Source: Paralichthys olivaceus
Taxonomy: Eukaryota > Chordata > Actinopteri > Pleuronectiformes > Paralichthyidae
Assembly: GCF_024713975.1 (NCBI RefSeq)
Contig: NC_091095.1
Location: 5,301,001 to 5,365,000, forward strand
Length of the DNA stretch: 64,000 nt
Direction: 5' to 3'
Of the stretch, positions 50,251-61,309 are shown piece after piece. Numbering within the stretch: the stretch's first letter is position 1; each line of letters starts with the position of its first letter. A program made the position numbers and the translations under genes. A model generated the notes under the pieces. It was not told the DNA's origin. It saw only the letters and a program-made list of their open reading frames with translations, and made no database searches.

Positions 50251-52228
50251 ACCAATATCCCTGGATGTTTATGAGGAAATGGAATATTTATTATGATATC
50301 TGTGAGTGCAGCTTTATTGAATGTAAGGGGAATATTGTTGAAGGTATGCCATATAAATTAGTTACAAGTTAAGAAGATCCCCTCACCATCTCCAGAAAGA
50401 GAACCTCGTCTACCACAACCTCTCGGGGACTTTTCACCAAGTTTCTGCTTCACAGTGTGCTTGGTTGTGTTATATCTGAAAATATATCCTCTCCTAGAAT
50501 GATTGTTTTACACCCACACTTAGAAGAGTCTCTTTTCTGGAGGTTGAGAAATCAGAACAATTTGCTGCTCCAGCCTTCTCCGTCTTTGTGCTGTTGACAG
50601 TCCAGCTAAATGTCAAATCTGTCAGTGGCTACCACTTTACCCTGAGCCACAAAAGAGGTGTCAGGTTGCTGCTGCGGTTCAGTGTTCGCGAGGAATCAGG
50701 AGTGGCTTGATTCTCATTTGTATTTAATTCCAACACATATTCAAACCAGTATGACATTGTCGAGTGTAAAATTACAAGTGATGTTTTTCTTTTTGACCTA
50801 AATTCTTAAAAGGCTTTTTTTGTATATTACGTAAATAAATGCTGGTATTTAAATAATTGCTTCATGTAACATTTAAAACTTGCCTACTTCATATTTACAT
50901 TCACCGTAAATACTTAATTGAGCCCAAACATTGGAAAATTGGAGATGGATATTTTCTAGGTTAGGGTTACGGAGTTCTGTGTCTGTTGCGTTTTAGAAAC
51001 GTCATAGACAAGCCCACTCTCTTGCGACAAATTTACTGGACATTCTCCTGCTGTATTCTCACATGGGCTCACTTTATTGCACTCTCATACACAGCCCCTC
51101 TGGAAAACTTCTGGAAAATATCTACAACATCAATGCATGTCTGAAAACAGCTATTTAAAATGGGGTCCCACAGGTTTCCTTTACAGTCAGTGAAGTGAAG
51201 GGAAACGGGGCAAATAGCAATGACCAGATTTAATTACACCAATATTTTTGCCATCAATTCAGGGTTCATACAAATGAGGTAAATATTTGACAACCATTAT
51301 TTGAGAATTTACAGAAAATGTAAATAAAGTTAGCTGAGAGTTTATTGAGACATGACGCAATTCAGCGTTCGGAAAATGGGTTTTACTTTTGAAATCCTGG
51401 AAAAGTGTTTGGGTCTGAGGCATTTCTAATGGCTCATGTTGACATACACGAATGACAGGTGCTGTCAGACCCACTTTGACTAATCGGCGTCTGCTGCTCA
51501 CCGAGAAGGTGGCCGGTCCAACGTCCACTGAAAGACACCAAGGTGCGGTGTCATCACCTCCAGTTTTCAGCCATTACATCAGCCACTAAAGTCGGCTGTG
51601 CGTCTGATGTAATTCCTTCCATTTTCTACTGCTCATCGTGTCTGAGCTTCACCCTCCGTCTCCATCAGGGCCTTCATATTCAACCAGTCCGGCTTTACGT
51701 GTCTCTAAAACCTTGAGGCTGAATGAGAGAGCAAAAAACTAAAATAAAAGTAAACAGTTTCTTCTCTGGGTTTCAATTAGACTATTTATCAATACGAGTG
51801 TCTGGCTGTGGAAAGTGAAGGATGGGAGCCACGTTCACTCACCCACATTTTGATTTGGCTACACCTGGGGGACAGCAGATAGAGATTGATGAGCTTATTA
51901 AAGTCAAATGGACTCCCAGACAGAGAGCTCATTAAAACTACTGTGTTTGCAGCCCTTCGCAATGCAGGTCAGTGGTGTAGCAGCTTATCAAAATTGAGCT
52001 TGTCCATCATCAAGAGACTTAGGACATTGCAAAAAAGAAGATGCCAATTGTTTTCCAGCGCTCAGCCTGAGGATTTGAAAAGACGACTTTAATGGATGTA
52101 TTTTATCAAATGTTCTGATGTTGTCAAGACAATGCTGTATCAGTAATGGTGACACATGTCCCAAGAACTTGCTCAGGAGATGTGGAGTTTGATTTGAGAT
52201 AATGCAGAGGAGAGTTTAACGAACAAGC

Positions 52229-52407
52229 AACACTATGCAACTTTTATAATCATAAAATAGATGCGACACTGACTTCGGCAGAATGTTGATGATTTCATTA
52301 CCACTCCTCACGACAAAGTCCCGTTCTTGCTTGATGTAACTTCAGTGAGCAGGAATCACTTATAGCTGCAGAGGGCGCTGTTACTCAGTAAAACACGACA
52401 TAGTGTT
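52229..52407. mobile_element. short inverted-repeat element (MITE-like)
   Basis: AACACTATG (52229-52237) and CATAGTGTT (52399-52407) are exact inverted complements bounding 179 bp. The interior has GCTGCAGAGGGCGCTGTTAC near the right end. This layout suggests a small non-autonomous DNA element. No coding content. Confidence 0.6.
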
Positions 52408-55400
52408 CCTTTAACGTTTGACGGTGGGCATGCCTGATACTCGACTGCCTCTTCTCTGCAGGCTCATCCTGATGCTTGATGTCAGGCAGGAACTGTATTT
52501 GCATCAGTGCAAATTGACTGGTGCCTTCATGGCAACCCTGTACATCCAGGTCCCTGCTTCTATAGAGGTGCAGCATAGTTGTATTCTATAATGTTGTGTC
52601 GGATGTCAAGGTTTCTGATGGCTAAGTGTTCCCCTGTGCTCCCCCGCGGCAGTTTAACTGCTGACTGGCACTTTCCAGTTACAAAATGGGGACCATGTAC
52701 AACATATAGCTTAACACACACACACACGCACTTAGTGTATACACACACCTGGAGGGCTTACATGGAGTGCTGGTCGTCAGCCAGCAGCCGCTGCCAACAA
52801 CCCATCATCACACTTTTCACCTGGCAGTGTCTCGACAGTCCATCCTCTGTAGCTCCCTTGTTAAAATGAGCCCGTGTGTGTGTTTCTCAGTGTGAGTGCA
52901 GGTGTTAATGTATGTGCATCTTGTATGGTAATGTGTGCTGGAATATAAAGTGCAAAGTGAGACAGAACAACAACGAAGGCCGTCTATGTGCGTTTGGGCC
53001 TAGTTTCAGCCGCATTATGTCCTGTAAAAGACTTCATCTTCCACTGATCACATTTGTTCCCACAACAGCAGCTGCCAATGTACAACTTCACTACACACTT
53101 CGAGACACATATTGTGCTTAATGCAGAGGGAGAGGATAAAAGTCTACAGCTGCACCAAAGCCAGACGGAGATTTGTGCGTTAGATATCTTTGATTTGTTT
53201 CCCAAATGAGTAGTTGATTAATTAAGAAGCAAATAAACAAGAAATTAATTAGCGAAAGCAAATATTTACTCAGGAGCCATCATGTTCTTTTCTCTGTGTT
53301 ATATAATTAAGACAATTATGATATTATAACTGACAAAGTTATAATCTTATTTCATAACAGCAGAATTTCCATTGTCTGTCCAAGCTCAATACGTTTTAAT
53401 CCTTTTACTGACGCTTCTTATGCTTGCTTATTTTTAATATCCCTATAACTCTTGTAAAACTACACATTCCAATGTTGTAGGACTTGTAGATTTATATTAT
53501 TTTACAGTTTAAATTCTAAGGGGTTGTGGGGTATTTGGAATAAACTACAAGATGCACTTCTACACTTCTTTTTTGTGCTGAGGTTGTGCTTTGTATTTGA
53601 CATATAAAGTAATAATTAAGTCATTGTAGTTGCAGTTACTTGTCCTTACTTGTCCTCTGTCCATCCTTTTTCAGGGATCAGAAGTCCTGATGTCCGTCAC
53701 TCCTCGCCAGCTAAACACAGAGATCAGGTTAGAGCTGCCACACACACACACACACACTCGTAATCCACAGATGTGTGTATGTGTGTGTGTGTGTAAGGTC
53801 CACTGGCTGGTGTGAGTGTGTGTGTTTTTAGGTCTGACGTCTCTGTAAGGATAATTACTTCCTGTTGGGGAACTGGTAAAACACAACAAAGCATTTCCAG
53901 GCGATGTAACATCCTCGCTGACGGACATATTTCAGATCAAGCAGTAAATCCACACTAATTTTTATACTTTTTTCATAATTTTTCACCATTTCTCTCATTA
54001 TTGTCATTTGCTTACAGATGCAGTTTCCTTCCATCCATTGTCTATACTGCTTTATCCTTTGAGGGTCGCAGGAGGCCGTAGCCAATCCACAATGATGATG
54101 ATTCATCCCCCTCAGAAAGTAAAAGTCAAGGTGACTCGAAGGCTTGTGTTCTTCAAGTGCTGGAAACGCGCTGCAGCTGCACTTTGACAGTGGGCGGCTT
54201 GTTTGTTGAATTTTTAGAATCAAGCTCATTACGTTTCCGTCTCATTCATCTCAGAGAAACTGCGTTTGCATTTCTAAGCTTTTCTGACTCCGGCAGAAGA
54301 ATAAAACAGACTGATTCCCACGCAAGCTGTCTGTAGTATTTCTGCAGTTTGTCACTGACGCTCTGAGGCTTTTACGCTGCACATCAGCTGATATCACTCA
54401 GTGGCTCCAGCAGAAAATGTTAATGGCACAGTTTGGTTCTTGGATTGGCTTTGAAGTCTGAAGTTTTTTTTTGTAAAGAATTATTTTTTCTCCCCTGTAA
54501 CGCATACATTTTATAAAATGTTCTTATCTGCCAAGTAACAGCTTGAAGCCAGTAATGTGACAGCTTGCTGGGTTTGTGTCCGATGTGTGAATCTCTCCGG
54601 AGACACATTCATCACATCCCCTTTGGATCGCTGCGTGTGTTCAAGTGTGCGCTCACAGGAATGGTGAATACAAGCCCTCGAGTGTATCAGCACTTTCCCC
54701 ACTAAATACAGTCACACACACACAGTTTCATTCATATTCAAAGATTCATTTATTTTCTGTGCAGCTGTGCAACTGAAATTACAAACCCAACATTACGTGA
54801 CAATGAATAAAAGGTGGTTATGATTTGCACCTTAACGACTAATACAGAAATAAAACAGGTTTCATGGGTCTTCTTGTGTGTGCGTTACAGCAAACACAAC
54901 AACTTCATTGCTTCATATTTGCGATATATAGTGCAGTAAAACGCTGTGGTGGAGTTTCACACTTCTAACCAAAACAAGCCCCGAACCACCAGAGCGAAAT
55001 CTGTGTTTGCATTGGAACAAAAAACTCCACATTATAAAAGGCAGCCGCACACTGGATCATAAATCACAGTGAAATAATTTACCCGCAAAAAGCCAAATGC
55101 CATAATTCAACATTTGTGTCACAGGTGATGTGTGTTGCGCATTGTGTTGTGCTATTATGTGGCAGCATTGATTTCACGCAGCAGAAATGTGTCGCGAGCA
55201 AATGTCTCCCCGAGGAACAACAAAGTATATGTTCATTATTGACTCCCAACAGGACTCCCAGGCACCTCGAATTAGAAAAAGAAAAGCCATTTATTAGCAC
55301 AGCTCGCTGGCACATTTCTGCAGTGACGCCTTCATCAGGGGGCTGTTGTCTCTATCTATGTGTTGTTGTTGTTGTTTTCTTTTCAGTGTCCTAATTTGTC

Positions 55401-55763
55401 CCACATGGATTCTCTTCCATCCCCTCCTAGCTGCTGTGACACTCTCCAAAGTGACAGATCTCAGTCCCAGATCGGCATCTCTTTCTTCTTGGATTTTGAC
55501 TGCATACTATGTACTATGTTGTACCATGTACTATGTTTTGAGTACTTCATATGTGATGTACTTTGAAACTACATTTCAATCCCATCAATGTCCTGTACAT
55601 GTGGCAGAATTGACAATAAAGTTTACTTTGACTTATCTCTCTCAAACACACTATACAAACAAATACAAATACAGTTTCACATCCCACAAATACAAATCTC
55701 AGAATATGTACTGTATACACTAATATACGGTACTTAACTCCCAAAAATGCAATTATTCTATTG

Positions 55764-55798
<35 letters not shown>

Positions 55799-56339
55799 AT
55801 GTTGGGTGAACAGTCACTCTGCTTTATGAAAGTTTGTGTTAAATTTGTGTCTTCGCATGAATTTTTGTGTTTTCACATATCGAGCACTTGAGGCACGTTC
55901 ACATCCGTGCATCACGGATGAGTAATGGCTGGTGGCTGCTGTGGTTTTCCTCTGACAAATGTCTTTCGCCATTAGACTCAAAAAATCCTCCACTCTCAGA
56001 CTTGTCCTGATGCTTCCCGGGGAGAAAAGTTAGAATATACAAATAAAGATTCTCTTTTTAGTTTTATTTCAAACATGCTTTCTGTGCTTTATGCCGAAAC
56101 TACTACTCTTATCTGCTCTTTGTCTTCCTTGTCAGCTTTGAACAAATTACCATCTGTGAGCCTGGAGGCAAATATAAAGCAGCTGGGTGCGCGGAGGCGG
56201 GATAGCATCAGCCTCATGTAAACAGAACAAACAGGTAGATAGGCACCAGGCAACACACAACATGCATCTCTCTGGATTGGAGCGATTTCTACTATGTAGA
56301 TTTAAGATAATCTAATCTTATGTGTCTCTTTTACTTCTT

Positions 56340-56540
56340 TTGCACCAGACTAAATGGAGGTTGGAGGGTGAGGAGGGATGGGGAGGGTGAGGAGAGTAAG
56401 GAGGATGAGGAGTTCGGATGTTGGGGGTTTAAAGGGAAAATGGAGTGACTTGTTCTCCATTTTTTCTCTCCTCCTTCTCTCTCTTCTTCATTTCCTTTGC
56501 CTCTTCTCGTCCTAATCTCTGTCTAGTTTCTCTCTCTTCT
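56340..56540. repeat. purine-to-pyrimidine switch with hairpin, 3' of the coiled-coil gene
   Basis: About 100 bp of G/A-rich plus strand switches to C/T-rich sequence. At the switch AAAATGGAG (56437-56445) and CTCCATTTT (56455-56463) can pair as a hairpin. It lies just beyond the stop codon of the minus-strand gene, within its probable 3' untranslated region. A minus-strand AATAAA is at 56063-56068. Confidence 0.7.
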
Positions 56541-56541
56541 C

Positions 56542-59500
56542 CTACTTTTGCTCCTTTTGCATCTTTGCCTTGTCCTTGTCGGTCATCAAGGCAGTTCCTG
56601 AAAAGACAGAGACGACAGGTGTTTAGATGTTTTCTCTTTCAAAAGTCTGAATAAGAAACAAACTTAAACTGCAGCAAGTTCTTATTCAAATCAAACAGAG
56701 CTGATGTGACGTACCTGCACCTCACCGCTTCTCAGGATGAGCAGCTCTATGACGGCCTTGTTCTTGGCTGCCCACATCTGTTTTGTATTGCTGACCAGAT
56801 TCTCCAGCTCCTTGATTTTCATGCAGCTAGCCTCCTTCTCCGCCTGCTCACGGCTGAGACTGTCCTCCAGAACGTTGACTTTCGTCTCCCACTCAGTGTT
56901 GGTCTGGACGATCTTGGACTGGATGGCTTTCAGCATGGAGATGAGCTCCCTGTTGTTGTCTTCCAGTGCCATTTTTTTACGGGTGACACTGGCGATCATC
57001 TGAGCCATTTGGGAAATTTGGGCCTCATACTTTGTCACCCACTTCTCTTCTGTGACCTCGACCAGTTTCTCCAGCTCCTTGATTTTCATGGAGCTAGCCT
57101 CCTTCTCCGCCTGCTCACGGCTGAGGTTGTCCTCCAGAATGTCGACTTTAGACTCCCTCTCAGTGTTGTTCTGGAAGATCTTGGTCTGGATGGCTTGCAG
57201 CTTGACCTTGAGTCCCTCGTTGCTGTCTTCCAAACTGGAGATCACGTGATCCTTTTGGATAATTGCATCCTCCATCTCATGACTCTTGCTCACCCACTTC
57301 TCTTCTGTGACCTCAACCAGTTCCTCCAGCTCCTTGATTTTCATGGAGCTAGCCTCCTTCTCCGCCTGCTCACGGCTGAGACTGTCCTCCAGAACGTTGA
57401 CTTTCGTCTCCCACTCAGTGTTGGTCTGGACGATCTTGGACTGGATGGCTTTCAGCATGGAGATGAGCTCCCTGTTGTTGTCTTCCAGTGCCATTTTTTT
57501 ACGGGTGACACTGGCGATCATCTGAGCCGTTTGGGAAATTTGGGCCTCATACTTTGTCACCCACTTCTCTTCTGTGACCTCGACCAGTTTCTCCAGCTCC
57601 TTGATTTTCATGGAGCTAGCCTCCTTCTCCGCCTGCTCACGGCTGAGGTTGTCCTCCAGAATGTCGACTTTAGACTCCCTCTCAGTGTTGTTCTGAAAGA
57701 TCTTGGTCTGGATGGCTTGCAGCTTGACCTTGAGTCCCTTGTTGCTGTCTTCCAAACTGGAGATCACGTGATCCTTTTGGATAATTGCATCCTCCATCTC
57801 ATGACTCTTGCTCACCCACTTCTCTTCTGTGACCTCAACCAGTTCCTCCAGCTCCTTGATTTTCATGGAGCTAGCCTCCTTCTCCGCCTGCTCACGGCTG
57901 AGACTGTCCTCCAGAACGTTGACTTTCGTCTCCCACTCAGTGTTGTTCTGGACGATCTTGGACTGGATGGCTTTCAGCATGGAGATGAGCTCCCTGTTGT
58001 TGTCTTCCAGTGCCATTTTTTTACGGGTGACACTGGCGATCATCTGAGCTGTTTGGATAATTTTGGCCTCATACTTTGTCACCCACTTCTCTTCTGTGAC
58101 CTCGACCAGTTCCTCCAGCTCCATGATTTTCATGGAGCTAGCCTCCTTCTCCGCCTGCTCACGGCTGAGACTGTCCTCCAGAACGTTGACTTTCGTCTCC
58201 CACTCAGTGTTGTTCTGGACGATCTTGGACTGGATGGCTTTCAGCATGGAGATGAGCTCCCTGTTGTTGTCTTCCAGTGCCATATTTTTACGGGTGACAC
58301 TGGCGATCATCTGAGCCGCTTGGACAGTTATGGCCTCATTCTTTGTCACCCACTTCTCTTCTGTGACCTCGACCAGTTTCTCCAGCTCCATGATTTTCAT
58401 GGAGCTAGCCTCCTTCTCTGCCTGCTCACGGCTGAGATTGTCCTCCAGAACGTTGACTTTCGTCTCCCACTCAGTGTTGTTCTGGACGATCATGTTTTGC
58501 ATGGCTTGCATCATGGAGATGAGCTTCAGGTTGCTGTCTGCTAGTACCGTATTTGTACGGCTGAAACTGGCGATCATCTCATCCTTTTGGACAATTTGGG
58601 CTTCATGCTTTGTCACACACTTCTCTTCTGTGACCTCGACCAGTTTCTCCAGCTCCTTGATTTTCATTAAGCTAGCCTCCTTCTCCGCCTGCTCACGGCT
58701 GAGATTGTCCTCCAGAACGTCAACTTTAGTCTCCCACTCAGTGTTGTTCTGGAAGATCTTGGTCTGGATGGCTTTCAGCTTGGCCTTGAGCTCCTGGTTG
58801 CTGTCTTCCAAACTGGAGATCACTTGATCCTTTTGGATAATTGCATCCTCCATCTCATGATGCTTGCTCACCCACTTCTCTTTAGTGACCTTGAGCAGTG
58901 TCTCCAGCTCCTTTATTCCATTGAAACCGGCCTCCTTCTCCACCTGCTCACGCCGGGGGTTGTCCTGCATGGTCAATTCCTCCTTGAGTCTTTCGGACTC
59001 TGCACATTTCATGCTCTCCGTTTCCCTCTTCCATGCAGCTTCTCTGCTGGACATGATCATCTTCAGAGCGGCATCTTGATGAGCTGGCTCCTTATTCTCA
59101 AAATCCATATGTTCGATTTCTTCACTGTGGTCCTCCATCATTTTATTTGGGGCTGGCACATATTCTACAGCCATCTGAAAGACACAAACATACATTTAAC
59201 AGTTCAAAACACTGCCGAGCTGGTCAGAAACTGAAAGTAAACAAGTTGATGGTAATAAGGCTGTTAAGTCAGTTCCCTCTTCTCAACTAACGTTTCAGTG
59301 GCTCAAACACAAATTACGTGACTTGCGATAGATTTCACCGCGCGGCACACACAAAACAACCTTAAGAAAATCACTAGTTCACTAACATTCTAGAGTTAGC
59401 ACCAATATGATGGGTTTATTTAATAATAATAATACATTTAAAGTTCATCCCCTCGCAGGAATTTTTTTTTGTTGAAGTTTGAGACAAACAATGGAAAAAT

Positions 59501-59600
59501 AAAATAAAATCTTAGGCGACCTGAATAAGTGAAACACTAAAAAACATGTTTCCTGCTTAGAAAACCTTACCTGGCTTCTTGACTTCTTGTTCCTCTGCAT
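56542..59600 (-). CDS. Tandem-repeat coiled-coil protein (family not recognised)
   Basis: Minus-strand exons 59600-59571, 59174-56726 and 56597-56542 join in frame to about 844 residues. Exon 1 gives MQRNKKSRSQ before a GTAAGG donor; exon 2 begins after GTGTCTTTCAG; exon 3 adds a short charged tail. From about residue 82 the protein is eight full and one partial repeats of 85-89 residues, with SREQAEKEASSMKIKELEKLVEVTEEKW as the signature. There are two subtypes: A (WVTKYEA..QMIASVTRKKMALEDNNRELISMLKAIQ) and B (SHEMEDAIIQKD.VISSLEDSN). Leucines and other hydrophobics in heptads with abundant Glu/Lys predict a long rod-like coiled coil. There is no signal peptide, membrane helix or catalytic motif. 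A structural or scaffold role is inference only. If exon 2 reads on instead of splicing at 56726, it stops at 56691. A ruined copy lies just upstream. Confidence 0.82.
56780..58950 (-). repeat. coding tandem-repeat array (about 255-267-bp units, 522-bp higher-order unit)
   Basis: DNA units of 267 bp (type A) and 255 bp (type B) occupy most of exon 2. The same phrase recurs at an offset of exactly 522 bp twice (blocks ending at 57003, 57525 and 58047), then at 267 bp (58314). The 3' half of the gene is therefore an A+B double unit repeated, while the 5' half has single A units. Near identity of the 522-bp copies points to recent duplication or gene conversion. Confidence 0.92.
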
Positions 59601-59800
59601 GCTGGCTGAATACAGGAATAGTGTAAGCGTACTTAAGTGTTTTCTGTCTTCTGGCGGTCTCGTGTCTCAAAGATTTGTAGATCAGTGGTCTAGTTTTGGC
59701 ACTAAGCAGTTTCTCCTCCAGAACTCTCATAAGTACTCAACCTGGCTATGATGGCACTGAAGTCCAGATTTAACATTTAAAGTCAAATATGACATCATAG

Positions 59801-59948
59801 AAACTATTAGATGTAACATCAAAGAAACTGTCAGATGTAACATCAAAGAAACTGTCAGATGTGACATCAAAGCAACTGTCCAATGTGACATCACACAAAC
59901 TGTCACATGTGACATCACACAAACTGTCAGTCAAATGTGATATTAAAC
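59801..59948. repeat. 24-bp minisatellite, six units
   Basis: Units of AAACTGTCAGATGTGACATC plus AAAG or CACA start at 59801, 59825, 59849, 59873, 59897 and 59921 (the last carries 4 extra bases). It lies upstream of the coiled-coil gene's first exon, between that gene and its broken copy. The open frame through it is a by-product of a period divisible by three. Confidence 0.92.
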
Positions 59949-60117
59949 AAATTGTTTTTCATGATATACGCCCTATGAGGCAAATTATGATAGTGAATAT
60001 GGAGTATATAAAAAATTTATTTATTGATTGACCAATCAGTTTTGAAACACAGTATCATAAACTGTGTGATTTTTATCGGAACAGTACAAAAAGCACAAAT
60101 ATATTTTTGTTACTAAC

Positions 60118-61301
60118 GTCTCTCACTCAGTCTTGATCTGGACGATCTTGGTCTGGATGGCTTGCAGCACGGAGATGAGCTCCAGGTTGCTGTCTTCCAG
60201 TGCCATATTTTACTGGTGAAACTGGTGATCATCTGATCCTACTGGACAATTATGGCCTCATGCTTGGTCACCCACTTTTCTTTTCACCCTTCTGTGCCGT
60301 CGACCAGTTTCTCCAGCTCCTTGATTTTCATGAGATTGTCCTCCAGAACGTTGACTTTCGTCTCCCACTCGGTGTTGTTCTGGACGATCTTGGTCTCGAT
60401 GGATTGCAGCTTGGTTGACATATTGAGTCATTTCCAGTTGTTGTTATTGCTTTTGTGTCAGTCCCTGTTCTGAATACTGCTCTCTTCCCTATTATATTTT
60501 GATTATTCTCAAAAGGTTTCTCTATTGACTCTCTCTTTCCACAATCTAAGACCTTAATCTCCTGCCGTGCCTGCCACTCTCAAGCTAAACACCGGTGAAG
60601 TGTAATTTCTTTGCCGGTTAGCAAACTTAGCTCCTAGCTTTAGCCCTCTTCCTCTCCTGCCCTCTCTTGCTCGGTGTGTCTGATGATTAGCTACTCCTCT
60701 GCCTCTTTTAGTGGTAAAGATATGTGTATTAAATGCAGTTTATTTAGTAAGTTGGATGTGAGTTTTAGTCAGCTAGATGGTGCGAGCCCAGTAGCTCCTC
60801 AGCCCCCCCAGCGGTTCCCGACCAGCCGGGGAGTCAGGGTGATTGGGTGACTGTTCGCAGAAAGAAGCATAGCGCTAAATCAAATCATGGACCCTCTCTT
60901 ATGGCTAAAAATATTATAACTTATTTAACTTGACAATTCAGAGTCGAGACCAGGCAGCACAGTTGTAGTCCTACACACTTCTCTGTGCTTCTGGATCAGT
61001 CACCTATATCTTTGATAAAAACTGTGTCTGCCCCCAAAACTCATAATGTCCCCATTAGACAGAAAGGAAGGAGAGGAGCAGTCCACAATAACCTAGACAA
61101 AATCAACACAACCCATGCCACAGAATGTAAACATAGTAAAATATTGCCCACCCGCTGCTTATACAGAGTTTCTATATGAATTTGCAGAATTTCTGTCAGA
61201 ATGAATCCTTCATTGCCTTTTTCTCGGCCCTGTCGATCACCTGTTCCCTCCGTTTTATGGTTAAGTTTCCTGCTTTGAAAACCTTACCTGGCTTTTTGAC
61301 T
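60118..61301 (-). pseudogene. broken partial copy of the coiled-coil repeat gene
   Basis: From about 60420 down to 60118 the minus strand reads as one coiled-coil unit (KLQSIETKIVQNNTEWETKV, then NVLEDNLMKIKELEKLV). An 11-residue block present in the intact gene (SREQAEKEASS) is missing in frame. A TGA at 60284-60286 and a TAG at 60239-60241 interrupt it, and a frameshift follows. At 61266-61301 the plus-strand text TTTCCTGCTTTGAAAACCTTACC and GGCTTTTTGACTT matches the first exon and its donor of the intact gene (59549-59585), but the start codon is lost. Most of exon 2 is missing between these pieces and retroelement-like sequence lies there instead. It cannot encode the full protein. Confidence 0.85.
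60540..61200 (+). mobile_element. possible LINE 5'/ORF1-like fragment inside the broken copy
   Basis: The order of phrases (TGCCTGCCACTCTCAAGC, AGTTTTAGTCAGCTAGATGG, CAGCCCCCCCAGCGGTTCCC, GTGACTGTTCGCAGAAAG, and a basic peptide from 60985) resembles the first open frame region of fish L2-type LINEs as I recall them. Stops and shifts interrupt every frame. This is the weakest repeat call and needs a library search. Confidence 0.35.
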
Positions 61302-61309
61302 TGTGTGTA

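Larger units (their letters stand above)
42001..56300. other. long intergenic region with repeat fragments, no supported gene
   Basis: Recognisable pieces are listed separately (43.5, 45.2, 46.1, 46.8, 50.1, 52.2, 54.0 kb). Microsatellites: TG 44357-44380, CA near 44473, CA/TG 53738-53822 and TG 55769-55797. At 47702-47752 and 54030-54095 are degenerate copies of a fish repeat with CCATCCATTGTCTATACTGC and TTTATCCTTTGAGGGTCGCA, in opposite orientations. At 55605-55635 the phrase TTGACAATAAAGTTTACTTT resembles a retroelement tail. No exon could be recognised. Confidence 0.5.

Noticed and set aside
52815-52835. TGGCAGTGTCTCGAC, similar to the miR-34 seed region
   Set aside because: No flanking complementary arm that would make a microRNA hairpin was found.
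56706-58544. Open frame of 612 codons on the plus strand, opposite the coiled-coil gene
   Set aside because: It mirrors the repeats of the minus-strand gene: once one unit lacks stops on the opposite strand, all copies do. It has no splice context, and the peptide reads as antisense of a Glu/Lys/Leu-rich coil.
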